The position numbers and the translations under genes are program-made. Shown here piece after piece: positions 45,289-58,161 of a stretch of 64,000 nt of DNA. The stretch covers positions 137,908,365 through 137,972,364 of the forward strand of contig JAOWCC010001634.1 of the NCBI GenBank assembly GCA_030867875.1. The letters run 5' to 3'. Each line of letters begins with the position of its first letter. The first letter of the stretch is position 1. The notes beneath the pieces are model-generated. The model was not told where the DNA came from, did no database searches, and was given only the letters and a program-made list of their open reading frames with translations. The DNA comes from Actinernus sp. WN-2022. Its lineage: Eukaryota; Cnidaria; Anthozoa; Actiniaria; Actinernidae.

Positions 45289-45862
45289 ACTACTGTTTGC
45301 CCATCCTCCCGAAAATCACTTCCCTGCTGCCAATCACCTCCCCTGCGTCCATCTCGTAATCGGGGGAGACGGTCTCGCGCACTTCCCGCTGCTGTAGGGT
45401 ATAGCACGCTCAGCGGTCACAGTCCGGGTGCCGGACATCCACCTCGTAGTGCACAACCTGGTCCGGCGTCTTGTCCGGTACCTGGCTCCAATCGATCTTC
45501 TGCATCTCGTGCACATACGAGTGCATCTGGCGCCATTTGTACCGGTGCTTCAGCAAGAACGTCTCCAGCACATCCAGTCCTTCCCAGCCCCCCACCGTCA
45601 GCACCGTCACTTGAGCCCCGTGCCCAATCCGTGTTGCTACCCACGAGGCCATCGTCCCCATTCTCCCCGTCGTGGGCGCTTCTTTTATCAGCATCGAAAC
45701 CGGGGTGCCGGAAGGGGTAGCGTCCTCGTCGCCCTCTTCACTCATCGCATCACTCATCGCATCACTCATCTCCTCCTCCTCCTCTTCTTTCTCTTCAGCA
45801 TACCACGTGTCCGGGTCCACCACCGACCACGGGTTCCCGCACTTTTTCCACTTTTTCCACAT
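45289..45862 (-). pseudogene. Unknown protein with acidic N-terminus, one in-frame stop
   Basis: The frame from ATG 45862 encodes MWKKWKKCGNPWSVVDPD, an acidic stretch (EEKEEEEEEMSDAMSDAMSE), then a more globular part with WVATRIGHGAQVTVLTVGG and LKHRYKWRQMHSYVHEMQ, and stops at TGA 45410-45412. Beyond that TGA the same frame stays open for about 39 codons (VRETVSPDYEMDAGEVIG) to TAG near 45291. Since CGA to TGA is one C-to-T change, I read it as a decayed gene. I do not recognise the family. Confidence 0.45.
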
Positions 45863-45899
45863 TTTCCTGCCCTCCAACCCCTTGGAAAAAGGCACGCCT

Positions 45900-46193
45900 G
45901 CCGAGCCTACAAATTCACCCGCTCCAATGCGCCACCTCCTTCAGTTCGCGTTGGCCGTCGGGCAGGGCGTCGCTCTCACGCTCCGTGCTCGGCTCTTTCC
46001 GGTTTCGCTTCTCCGTTGCTTGGATGCCCTGCCCCCACCGCGCGCCCCCTGCTTCCGCACTAGCACAGGCACCGGTACGCTGCGACGCCTGCACACACTC
46101 GGTCCCGCACCCCTGTCCCGCGACCCCACAACCGGACATGAATAATTATGGGGGGGATGTCCCGTACGGACTTTTCCCTACATGATTACTACT
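45900..46193. other. GC-rich end of the interruption, no gene supported
   Basis: Includes GACATGAATAATTATG, a G run and GTCCCGTACGGACTTTTCCC before ending at ATTACTACT|TACATG. Overlapping open frames on both strands reflect high GC content only. Confidence 0.4.
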
Positions 46194-46211
46194 TACATGT
46201 ATGGTGCCCAA
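46194..46211. other. Right junction of the 25.6-kb interruption
   Basis: The FG repeat unit resumes here inside SINE A, with an 18-bp overlap to the left junction at 20544-20561 (two mismatches). Confidence 0.7.
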
Positions 46212-46831
46212 GCTGGAAATCGAACCCATGACCGCAGTGGTGAGAGGCGAGTGTTTTACCACTGCACCAACCTGCATCCCCAGTGTAGTCTATGTCGATT
46301 TGTGCAGGCTCTTCTTTCTTCCCCTCCCTTGCCCCTTCTGTTCATATTTGTCCTCACTCCATTTTGACCGTGTGCCACAGGTTACCCAAGCCGAAAAGAT
46401 TCGACCAAAACAAATTACAGAAGAGCCGGCAAGCAGGCTAATACATGTACATGTGAGAATCATTGATAAAAATCTTCGGAAAATAATGATAAATGACAAT
46501 AATAATTTAATAATAATGGAATTAATCAGTGACATATATATCTACGAGGTGGCTCTTCATCCACTAATGAGCCTGTGTTTTAGCATCCTTATCCAAGAAG
46601 ACGTGAAGATCTAACCATTTGCAGCTGAAGAACAAAATTGTTTCACAAAGGCAGCACATTCTACTCAGTTATTTAAGACCCTGAGTGTTCGTCCGGCGGG
46701 GGTTTGAACCGTCAACCTCCTGCACAACAGCTGGCACTTAGCCACTGAGCTAACCAGGAGGCATTGACATGACTGTACATGAGACATGACTGTACATGCC
46801 AATCCTGATAAAACCTGTTAATTTTGTACAG

Positions 46832-47293
46832 GTACCACTCCCTCACTTGGTGCTACAACAGGGCTAACCCTTGGTGCCAGTAACCCATCCACACCAGCAA
46901 CTTCTGGTCTAGGTGGCTTTGTCCTTGGTGGTACATCATCCACAGCAAAAACAACTCCAGCAACTGGACTTATCCTTGGCACAGCTACTGCTACTCCAGC
47001 TGTGCCAAGTTTTAGTGCCATGCCTCAGACAGAGGGACTTAAACTTAGTGAAACAACCGCAGTATTGACTGGATCAAGCCCTAGTTTTGTATTGGGTACC
47101 CCTACAGTTGGTTCCACAGTAACTACTCAAGGACTAGGGCTTGGGGCTCTTAAAATGCCCACAGCTGGTGCTGCAGGAGCTGCAAGTTCAGCATCAGTCT
47201 AAGCACTTAGTGGGTTCAAGCCCGTTGCCAGTACTACTGCACCAATAGGTATTGGGTTGAGTACATTAAGTAGCTCAACTGCAACATCAGCAG
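46832..47293 (+). pseudogene. FG-nucleoporin exon C, copy 2, nonsense mutation
   Basis: A 462-nt exon with intact acceptor (GTACAG|GTACC) and donor (CAGCAG|GTGGGA), phase 1-1. TCA has become TAA at 47200-47202, ending the frame after SASV, two-thirds through. The other array copies read TCA here. A transcript including this exon would be truncated. Confidence 0.75.
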
Positions 47294-49444
47294 GTGGGAT
47301 ATCATTCGTTAATGGTGAAATACAGGCTGTGTATTAATGTAACAGAAAAACAGAGAGTAGATTTCATATGAGTGGGCTTTAGTTAGAACTGTGACAATGA
47401 CTTACAATGTATAGCTTGGTTATTCCCATAATTGTTTTTGTCTTTCTGATGCAATCAAATTACAGAGTTACGGTACAGTATTAGTTTCAGCTTGATTATG
47501 GTAAGGCTGTACAGGCATCTCATACGTTGTACCACTCATACAAAATCTGCTCGACCTACTAAATATTAAAGGAGTTGAAACACAATAAAATTATAATATT
47601 GTAATGTCTCTGTATTTTGGACTTAGTTCAATTAATTTGTATTGGCAGTGGTTTCTCAGTTGACGCTTGAGGCTCTTGGTATACCCTGGAATCAAGAAAT
47701 ATGTTTTTAACCTAAAAAGCTATAGTCTACTATTTTGCAAATCAAACTAATGATTTAATCTTAATTGGACTTTGAGGAACTGGCCTGGGCCTTGAACTAA
47801 AAAAAAGTGCTTCTAAACCTTGCAATTATTATATGTATACCGGTCCTATGAATCGGCTCCAAAACGCTTTGAGTATTTCAATGAAAAACGTTTTGGATAA
47901 CAAAAAAATACACTATGTTCATGCTTGTTTGAAATACTGGGGGAAAAACAAACTTTCCTGAACCATGTCCGCGTAAGTAATTTAGCCTGGATCTATTCCA
48001 GGATGACGTCATCTAATTAATTCAACTTGGCAATAATTTGAAACGTACTTCAAATTTTGACTAAGAGGACTTCTTTACTAACAACTCACGAACTGTGTAT
48101 ATACTCTGTGTAATAAATCGATGTTGTTGTCAGGTCTATCCAGGTTTTTAGTTACAATTGCATGATGGGTATTGGATAAATTATATGAAGAAAACAAACA
48201 AAAAATAACTGGTAGAATAAAGGTAAATCAGCGCAAAAAATAAAGAGAAGAAAAGAGAAGAAAACGGAAAAATGAAAACATCATCGAAACTTTGAGTGCG
48301 CGCGCTAACGTTGTTCGAAATGACGTGCTCTTATTGCACATTTAACATTCACGTGTGTGTATCGCCTTTAATTTCAGCCAATCAGCAATTTCCACGTCAC
48401 GTACTTACACTGTACCCTTGGTCCAAGTATTGTTTATAGAATAAATATAATACATGGACACAAGGAGATATTGCATTTATCTTCTTGTGTTCAACTCAAT
48501 ATCTCACTCGTTCACTGTGCTCACTTGTGAGATATCGAGTTGAAGATAAATTCCATAGCTCTGCATGCCCATGTATTATTCTCGGATCAATTGCAGAACA
48601 CAATGCCACTAGGCTAATTAATAATTCATTTTCTCAAATTTTCATACAAACCTTCTCAAATCCTACATTGTAACCCCCAAATTAGAAAACAACCTAACCA
48701 TTTTGAACCCCAAATCATTCATAGAACAAATCTAAATACCCCTGAACTATAATGGAGAATTTAGCAAAGTTTTCAAGTGATCTTTTTAAGTGCCACTGCA
48801 GTGGCATTGTATTCTGCAGTTTATCCTTATTCCCTATGTATATGCATTTCTAATACCTATCATTCAAAGCTACAAAATTAATGTAGACGTCCACAATCGA
48901 TGACAATCTATTATCGGAAATCCAGTCGATACAATTAGTTAATTGATATTGATTGGTATTGACCAATCTATAATCATAAATACAATGTAGATGGACAAGC
49001 ACCATACATACATTCCATTTGGAATCCAGGAACAGATACTGTACAATATAGCCTGGTCCCCTTGCAACTAGAATTACAGGCCCAGAACCCCCCACATCTG
49101 GAATTCTAAAATGCTGCCCATGGAAGCGATACAGATATTTTCTGTATTAACTTAGTACCCAATGTCAGAAGCTAGGGTTGGGAAACTATTAGGTCAAATT
49201 TTCACTATTTCAAACAAGTGTACATTTGTACAATGTAGAACATACAATGTAGGGTATTCTTTGTGAACCAACACTTTCTTCACAGATCTGAAGTACAAAT
49301 TGTACTCCTGAAGTATGATTTGGACATGTATACATTGTACATGTAAGTATAAAAGTTGTAAGTCATAGAAGGGTTACATTATTTTGTACAATGTCTAGTA
49401 TATGTACAATGTTACTACATGTATCTTTTTGTTTCTTTAAACAT

Positions 49445-49759
49445 AATCTCCAGGAGCTGCATTTGGAATAGCACCAGCAGGCTCTACAACCTCAACTAAT
49501 GTAGGATTCACATTAGGACCTACAGCTGTTCCAACAGCAGCTGCTAGTGCATTTAAGTTTGGAACCCCTGGTGTTACCACTACAGGGCTCCAGATGGGAA
49601 TGACAGCTCCTGCTGCAACGACTGCAGCTAAAACAAGCTTTGTATTTGGTCCAACTGTCTCCACACCAGCAGCATCTGGGTTTGCATTTGGTGGGCAAAC
49701 TGCTTCAATAGGCACAGGTGCCACCCCTGGGGTTATTACTCTTGGTGGACCCTCTGCAG
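49445..49759 (+). CDS. FG-nucleoporin exon A', copy 3, acceptor lost
   Basis: Frame open and 315 nt long (two codons shorter than copies 1-2). The acceptor CAG has become CAT (TTTAAACAT|AA) and the donor GCAG|GTATAG is intact. The nearest downstream AG (CTCCAG) would remove 9 nt and shift the start position. The sequence keeps FG motifs such as TSFVFGPTV and GFAFGGQT, but inclusion in mRNA is doubtful. Confidence 0.55.
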
Positions 49760-51032
49760 GTATAGAACACAAACCACCTATGTACATGTACATTGTGCAT
49801 GTTTGTAGACATATTCCCTTAGTACATGTACATTCAGTCAGGATATATACTACATGTAGATTTAGGGTAAGGGATGACATGAAATAGCCTTTGAAATATT
49901 CCTGACCAAAGAAATATGAATCAACATGCATTAGCTTATTGGCTTCTTCTAAACTCAGTTTCTAAGATGGGAAAGACGAAGGGCTAACACTCTAAACGTC
50001 AGCTGCTATTTACTTAATCCTACAGTGGTTAACATACATGTACATGTACCTTAATATTGATCCACTTTTAGTTGATTAATTATAAGTACTAGTGTTTATC
50101 AAGTCCCGTTTGATGCAAACTAACACTGATTTTTACATGAACTAGTACATGTATTACATCGATTCTATATCCAATAATTGACTAGATAATTTATCTTGGA
50201 ATAGGAACAGAGATATTTTACAAAATATATTTTATTTGTTATATAGTATTACAGCTGGTGGGGGCCTGCTTTTACTCCCCACTACATTAATTGTTTTGGA
50301 CACACTACACTCGACTCACAGTTGATTTTACAAAGGGAGGAAAAACCAGAGAACCTGGAGAAAAACCCTCAAATGCAGATATTAGGAATCAACAGCAAGC
50401 CTAATTAACTCACATACATGTATGGTGCCCATGCTGGAAATCGAACCTGGGACCGCAGCGGTGAGAGGCGAGTGTTTTACCACTGCAACAACCTGCATCC
50501 CCAGTGTAGTCTATGTCGATTTGTGAAGGCTCTTCTTTCTTCCCCTCCCTTGCCCCTCCCTTCATTTTTGTCCTCACCCCCTTTTGACTGCATGCCACAG
50601 GTGACCCAAAACAAATTACAGAAGAGCCGGCAAGCAGGCTAATACATGTACATGTGAGAATCATTGATAAAAATCTTCGGAAAATAATGATAAATGACAA
50701 TAATAATTTAATAATAATGGAATTAATCAGTGACATATATATCTACGAGGTGGCTCTTCATCCACTAATGAGCCTGTGTTTTAGCATCCTTATCCAAGAA
50801 GACGTGAAGATCTAACCATTTGCAGCTGAAGAACAAAATTGTTTCACAAAGGCAGCACATTCTACTCAGTTATTTAAGACCCTGAGTGTTGGTCCGGCTG
50901 GGGTTTGAACCGTCAACCTCCTGCACAACAGCTGGCACTTAGCCACTGAGCTAACCAGAAGGCATTGACATGACTGTACATGAGACATGACTGTACATGC
51001 CAATCCTGATAAAACCTGTTAATTTTGTACAG

Positions 51033-51494
51033 GTACCACTCCCTCACTTGGTGCTACAACAGGGCTAACACTTGGTGCCAGTAACCCATGCACACCAGCA
51101 ACTTCTGGTCTAGGTGGCTTTGTCCTTGGTGGTACATCATCCACAGCAAAAACAAGTCCAGCAACTGGACTTATCCTTGGCACAACTACTGCTACTCCAG
51201 CTCTGCCACGTTTTAGTGCCATGCCCCAGACAGAGGGACTTAAACTTAGTGAAACAACCGCAGTATTGACTGGATCAAGCCCTAGTTTTGTATTGGGTAC
51301 CCCTACAGTTGGTTCCACAGTAACTACTCAAGGACTAGGGCTTGGGGCTCTTAAAATGCCCACAGCTGGTGCTGCAGGAGCTGCAAGTTCAGCATCAGTC
51401 TCAGCACTTAGTGGGTTCAAGCCCGTTGCCAGTACTACTGCACCAATAGGTATTGGGTTGAGTACATTAAGTAGCTCAACTGCAACATCAGCAG
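51033..51494 (+). CDS. FG-nucleoporin exon C, copy 3, intact
   Basis: 462 nt, acceptor and donor intact, phase 1-1, frame fully open. It encodes GLTLGASNP, GFVLGG, GLILGT, SFVLGTPTV and GLGLGALK, i.e. GLxLG/FVLG repeats of a nuclear-pore barrier domain. If the donor is skipped the frame reads through to GEIQAVY and TAA at 51536-51538. Because both ends are phase 1, the exon can be repeated or skipped without shifting the frame. Confidence 0.7.
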
Positions 51495-53645
51495 GTGGGA
51501 TATCATTCGTTAATGGTGAAATACAGGCTGTGTATTAATGTAACAGAAAAACAGAGAGTAGATTTCATATGAGTGGGCTTTAGTTAGAACTGTGACAATG
51601 ACTTACAATGTATAGCTTGGTTATTCCCATAATTGTTTTTGTCTTTCTGATGCAATCAAATTACAGAGTTACGGTACAGTATTTAAGTTTCAGCTTGATT
51701 ATGGTAAGGCTGTACAGGCATCTCATACGTTGTACCACTCATACAAAATCTGCTCGACCTACTAAATATTAAAGGAGTTGAAACACAATAAAATTATAAT
51801 ATTGTAATGTCTCTGTATTTTGGACTTAGTTCAATTAATTTGTATTGGCAGTGGTTTCTCAGTTGACGCTTGAGGCTCTTGGTATACCCTGGAATCAAGA
51901 AATATGTTTTTAACCTAAAAAGCTATAGTCTACTATTTTGCAAATCAAACTAATGATTTAATCTTAATTTGAGGAACTGGCCTGGGCCTTGAACTAAAAA
52001 AAAGTGCTTCTAAACCTTGCAATTATTATATGTATACCGGTCCTATGAATCGGCTCCAAAACGCTTTGAGTATTTCAATGAAAAACGTTTTGGATAACAA
52101 AAAAATACACTATGTTCATGCTTGTTTGAAATACTGGGGGAAAAACAAACTTTCCTGAACCATGTCCGCGTAAGTAATTTAGCCTGGATCTATTCCAGGA
52201 TGACGTCATCTAATTAATTCAACTTGGCAATAATTTGAAACGTACTTCAAATTTTGACTAAGAGGACTTCTTTACTAACAACTCACGAACTGTGTATATA
52301 CTCTGTGTAATAAATCGATGTTGTTGTCAGGTCTATCCAGGTTTTTAGTTACAATTGCATGATGGGTATTGGATAAATTATATGAAGAAAACAAACAAAA
52401 AATAACTGGTAGAATAAAGGTAAATCAGCGCAAAAAAAAAAGAGAAGAAAAGAGAAGAAAACGGAAAAATGAAAACATCATCGAAACTTTGAGTGCGCGC
52501 GCTAACGTTGTTCGAAATGACGTGCTCTTATTGCACATTTAACATTCACGTGTGTGTATCGCCTTTAATTTCAGCCAATCAGCAATTTCCACGTCACGTA
52601 CTTACACTGTACCCTTGGTCCAAGTATTGTTTATAGAATAAATATAATACATGGACACAAGGAGATATTGTATTTATCTTCTTGTGTTCAACTCAATATC
52701 TCACTCGTTCACTGTGCTCACTTGTGAGATATCGAGTTGAAGATAAATTCCATAGCTCTGCATGCCCATGTATTATTCTCGGATCAATTGCAGAACACAA
52801 TGCCACTATATAGGCTAATTAATAATTCATTTTCTCAAATTTTCATACAAACCTTCTCAAATCCTACATTGTAACCCCCAAATTAGAAAACAACCTAACC
52901 ATTTTGAACCCCAAATCATTCATAGAACAAATCTAAATACCCCTGAACTATAATGGAGAATTTAGCAAAGTTTTCAAGTGATCTTTTTAAGTGCCACTGC
53001 AGTGGCATTGTATTCTGCAGTTTATCCTTATTCCCTATGTATATGCATTTCTAATACCTATCATTCAAAGCTACAAAATTAATGTAGACGTCCACAATCG
53101 ATGACAATCTATTATCGGAAATCCAGTCGATACAATTAGTTAATTGATATTGATTGGTATTGACCAATCTATAATCATAAATACAATGTAGATGGACAAG
53201 CACCATACATACATTCCATTTGGAATCCAGGAACAGATACTGTACAATATAGCCTGGTCCCCTTGCAACTAGAATTACAGGCCCAGAACCCCCCACATCT
53301 GGAATTCTAAAATGCTGCCCATGGAAGCGATACAGATATTTTCTGTATTAACTTAGTACCCAATGTCAGAAGCTAGGGTTGGGAAACTATTAGGTCAAAT
53401 TTTCACTATTTCAAACAAGTGTACATTTGTACAATGTAGAACATACAATGTAGGGTATTCTTTGTGAACCAACACTTTCTTCACAGATCTGAAGTACAAA
53501 TTGTACTCCTGAAGTATGATTTGGACATGTATACATTGTACATGTAAGTATAAAAGTTGTAAGTCATAGAAGGGTTACATTATTTTGTACAATGTCTAGT
53601 ACATGTACAATGTTACTACATGTATCTTTTTGTTTCTTTAAACAT

Positions 53646-53960
53646 AATCTCCAGGAGCTGCATTTGGAATAGCACCAGCAGGCTCTACAACCTCAACTAA
53701 TGTAGGATTCACATTAGGACCTACAGCTGTTCCAACAGCAGCTGCTAGTGCATTTAAGTTTGGAACCCCTGGTGTTACCACTACAGGGCTCCAGATGGGA
53801 ATGACAGCTCCTGCTGCAACGACTGCAGCTAAAACAAGCTTGGTATTTGGTCCAACTGTCTCCACACCAGCAGCATCTGGGTTTGCATTTGGTGGGCAAA
53901 CTGCTTCAATAGGCACAGGTCGCACCCCTGGGGTTATTACTCTTGGTGGACCCTCTGCAG
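53646..53960 (+). CDS. FG-nucleoporin exon A', copy 4, acceptor lost
   Basis: 315 nt, open, acceptor CAT as in copy 3, donor intact. It shares with copy 5 two amino-acid changes (TSLVFG, GTGRTPG) not found in copies 3 and 6. Confidence 0.55.
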
Positions 53961-55233
53961 GTATAGAACACAAACCACCTATGTACATGTACATTGTGCA
54001 TGTTTGTAGACATATTCCCTTAGTACATGTACATTCAGTCAGGATATATACTACATGTAGATTTAGGGTAAGGGATGACATGAAATAGCCTTTGAAATAT
54101 TCCTGACCAAAGAAATATGAATCAACATGCATTAGCTTATTGGCTTCTTCTAAACTCAGTTTCTAAGATGGGAAAGACGAAGGGCTAACACTCTAAACGT
54201 CAGCTGCTATTTACTTAATCCTACAGTGGTTAACATACATGTACATGTACCTTAATATTGATCCACTTTTAGTTGATTAATTATAAGTACTAGTGTTTAT
54301 CAAGTCCCGTTTGATGCAAACTAACACTGATTTTTACATGAACTAGTACATGTATTACATCGATTCTATATCCAATAATTGACTAGATAATTTATCTTGG
54401 AATAGGAACAGAGATATTTTACAAAATATATTTTATTTGTTATATAGTATTACAGCTGGTGGGGGCCTGCTTTTACTCCCCACTACATTAATTGTTTTGG
54501 ACACACTACACTCGACTCACAGTTGATTTTACAAAGGGAGGAAAAACCAGAGAACCTGGAGAAAAACCCTCAAATGCAGATATTAGGAATCAACAGCAAG
54601 CCTAATTAACTCACATACATGTATGGTGCCCATGCTGGAAATCGAACCTGGGACCGCAGCGGTGAGAGGCGAGTGTTTTACCACTGCAACAACCTGCATC
54701 CCCAGTGTAGTCTATGTCGATTTGTGAAGGCTCTTCTTTCTTCCCCTCCCTTGCCCCTCCCTTCATTTTTGTCCTCACCCCCTTTTGACTGCATGCCACA
54801 GGTGACCCAAAACAAATTACAGAAGAGCCGGCAAGCAGGCTAATACATGTACATGTGAGAATCATTGATAAAAATCTTCGGAAAATAATGATAAATGACA
54901 ATAATAATTTAATAATAATGGAATTAATCAGTGACATATATATCTACGAGGTGGCTCTTCATCCACTAATGAGCCTGTGTTTTAGCATCCTTATCCAAGA
55001 AGACGTGAAGATCTAACCATTTGCAGCTGAAGAACAAAATTGTTTCACAAAGGCAGCACATTCTACTCAGTTATTTAAGACCCTGAGTGTTGGTCCGGCT
55101 GGGGTTTGAACCGTCAACCTCCTGCACAACAGCTGGCACTTAGCCACTGAGCTAACCAGAAGGCATTGACATGACTGTACATGAGACATGACTGTACATG
55201 CCAATCCTGATAAAACCTGTTAATTTTGTACAG

Positions 55234-55695
55234 GTACCACTCCCTCACTTGGTGCTACAACAGGGCTAACACTTGGTGCCAGTAACCCATGCACACCAGC
55301 AACTTCTGGTCTAGGTGGCTTTGTCCTTGGTGGTACATCATCCACAGCAAAAACAAGTCCAGCAACTGGACTTATCCTTGGCACAACTACTGCTACTCCA
55401 GCTCTGCCACGTTTTAGTGCCATGCCCCAGACAGAGGGACTTAAACTTAGTGAAACAACCGCAGTATTGACTGGATCAAGCCCTAGTTTTGTATTGGGTA
55501 CCCCTACAGTTGGTTCCACAGTAACTACTCAAGGACTAGGGCTTGGGGCTCTTAAAATGCCCACAGCTGGTGCTGCAGGAGCTGCAAGTTCAGCATCAGT
55601 CTCAGCACTTAGTGGGTTCAAGCCCGTTGCCAGTACTACTGCACCAATAGGTATTGGGTTGAGTACATTAAGTAGCTCAACTGCAACATCAGCAG
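55234..55695 (+). CDS. FG-nucleoporin exon C, copy 4, intact
   Basis: 462 nt, both splice sites intact, phase 1-1, frame open and indistinguishable from copy 3 by eye. Confidence 0.7.
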
Positions 55696-57846
55696 GTGGG
55701 ATATCATTCGTTAATGGTGAAATACAGGCTGTGTATTAATGTAACAGAAAAACAGAGAGTAGATTTCATATGAGTGGGCTTTAGTTAGAACTGTGACAAT
55801 GACTTACAATGTATAGCTTGGTTATTCCCATAATTGTTTTTGTCTTTCTGATGCAATCAAATTACAGAGTTACGGTACAGTATTTAAGTTTCAGCTTGAT
55901 TATGGTAAGGCTGTACAGGCATCTCATACGTTGTACCACTCATACAAAATCTGCTCGACCTACTAAATATTAAAGGAGTTGAAACACAATAAAATTATAA
56001 TATTGTAATGTCTCTGTATTTTGGACTTAGTTCAATTAATTTGTATTGGCAGTGGTTTCTCAGTTGACGCTTGAGGCTCTTGGTATACCCTGGAATCAAG
56101 AAATATGTTTTTAACCTAAAAAGCTATAGTCTACTATTTTGCAAATCAAACTAATGATTTAATCTTAATTTGAGGAACTGGCCTGGGCCTTGAACTAAAA
56201 AAAAGTGCTTCTAAACCTTGCAATTATTATATGTATACCGGTCCTATGAATCGGCTCCAAAACGCTTTGAGTATTTCAATGAAAAACGTTTTGGATAACA
56301 AAAAAATACACTATGTTCATGCTTGTTTGAAATACTGGGGGAAAAACAAACTTTCCTGAACCATGTCCGCGTAAGTAATTTAGCCTGGATCTATTCCAGG
56401 ATGACGTCATCTAATTAATTCAACTTGGCAATAATTTGAAACGTACTTCAAATTTTGACTAAGAGGACTTCTTTACTAACAACTCACGAACTGTGTATAT
56501 ACTCTGTGTAATAAATCGATGTTGTTGTCAGGTCTATCCAGGTTTTTAGTTACAATTGCATGATGGGTATTGGATAAATTATATGAAGAAAACAAACAAA
56601 AAATAACTGGTAGAATAAAGGTAAATCAGCGCAAAAAAAAAAGAGAAGAAAAGAGAAGAAAACGGAAAAATTAAAACATCATCGAAACTTTGAGTGCGCG
56701 CGCTAACGTTGTTCGAAATGACGTGCTCTTATTGCACATTTAACATTCACGTGTGTGTATCGCCTTTAATTTCAGCCAATCAGCAATTTCCACGTCACGT
56801 ACTTACACTGTACCCTTGGTCCAAGTATTGTTTATAGAATAAATATAATACATGGACACAAGGAGATATTGTATTTATCTTCTTGTGTTCAACTCAATAT
56901 CTCACTCGTTCACTGTGCTCACTTGTGAGATATCGAGTTGAAGATAAATTCCATAGCTCTGCATGCCCATGTATTATTCTCGGATCAATTGCAGAACACA
57001 ATGCCACTATATAGGCTAATTAATAATTCATTTTCTCAAATTTTCATACAAACCTTCTCAAATCCTACATTGTAACCCCCAAATTAGAAAACAACCTAAC
57101 CATTTTGAACCCCAAATCATTCATAGAACAAATCTAAATACCCCTGAACTATAATGGAGAATTTAGCAAAGTTTTCAAGTGATCTTTTTAAGTGCCACTG
57201 CAGTGGCATTGTATTCTGCAGTTTATCCTTATTCCCTATGTATATGCATTTCTAATACCTATCATTCAAAGCTACAAAATTAATGTAGACGTCCACAATC
57301 GATGACAATCTATTATCGGAAATCCAGTCGATACAATTAGTTAATTGATATTGATTGGTATTGACCAATCTATAATCATAAATACAATGTAGATGGACAA
57401 GCACCATACATACATTCCATTTGGAATCCAGGAACAGATACTGTACAATATAGCCTGGTCCCCTTGCAACTAGAATTACAGGCCCAGAACCCCCCACATC
57501 TGGAATTCTAAAATGCTGCCCATGGAAGCGATACAGATATTTTCTGTATTAACTTAGTACCCAATGTCAGAAGCTAGGGTTGGGAAACTATTAGGTCAAA
57601 TTTTCACTATTTCAAACAAGTGTAAATTTGTACAATGTAGAACATACAATGTAGGGTATTCTTTGTGAACCAACACTTTCTTCACAGATCTGAAGTACAA
57701 ATTGTACTCCTGAAGTATGATTTGGACATGTATACATTGTACATGTAAGTATAAAAGTTGTAAGTCATAGAAGGGTTACATTATTTTGTACAATGTCTAG
57801 TATATGTACAATGTTACTACATGTATCTTTTTGTTTCTTTAAACAT

Positions 57847-58161
57847 AATCTCCAGGAGCTGCATTTGGAATAGCACCAGCAGGCTCTACAACCTCAACTA
57901 ATGTAGGATTCACATTAGGACCTACAGCTGTTCCAACAGCAGCTGCTAGTGCATTTAAGTTTGGAACCCCTGGTGTTACCACTACAGGGCTCCAGATGGG
58001 AATGACAGCTCCTGCTGCAACGACTGCAGCTAAAACAAGCTTGGTATTTGGTCCAACTGTCTCCACACCAGCAGCATCTGGGTTTGCATTTGGTGGGCAA
58101 ACTGCTTCAATAGGCACAGGTCGCACCCCTGGGGTTATTACTCTTGGTGGACCCTCTGCAG
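57847..58161 (+). CDS. FG-nucleoporin exon A', copy 5, acceptor lost
   Basis: 315 nt, open, acceptor CAT, donor intact. Coding changes as in copy 4. Confidence 0.55.

Larger units (their letters stand above)
46832..51032 (+). repeat. FG array unit 1 (4,201 bp)
   Basis: Measured from exon C acceptor to the next. Contains exon C (with a stop), intron with hairpin, exon A' lacking its acceptor, Penelope-like fragment, SINE A and SINE B. Markers: GGAC present near 47768, no TATA insertion near 48609, a 22-bp deletion near 49951. Confidence 0.9.
51033..55233 (+). repeat. FG array unit 2 (4,201 bp)
   Basis: Same order as unit 1. Markers: GGAC absent near 51968, ATAT insertion in CCACTATATAGG near 52805, 22-bp deletion near 54152, TSLVFG and GTGRTPG in exon A'. 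Confidence 0.9.

Noticed and set aside
45900..46190. Polinton terminal repeat at the right edge (ends in ACT)
   Set aside because: No inverted counterpart was found at 20562 or at either edge of the 23.65-26.94 kb block.
46194..46211. Exact target-site duplication of the 25.6-kb segment
   Set aside because: The 18-bp overlap has two mismatches and also matches different SINE variants found in other units, so recombination between SINEs is equally possible.
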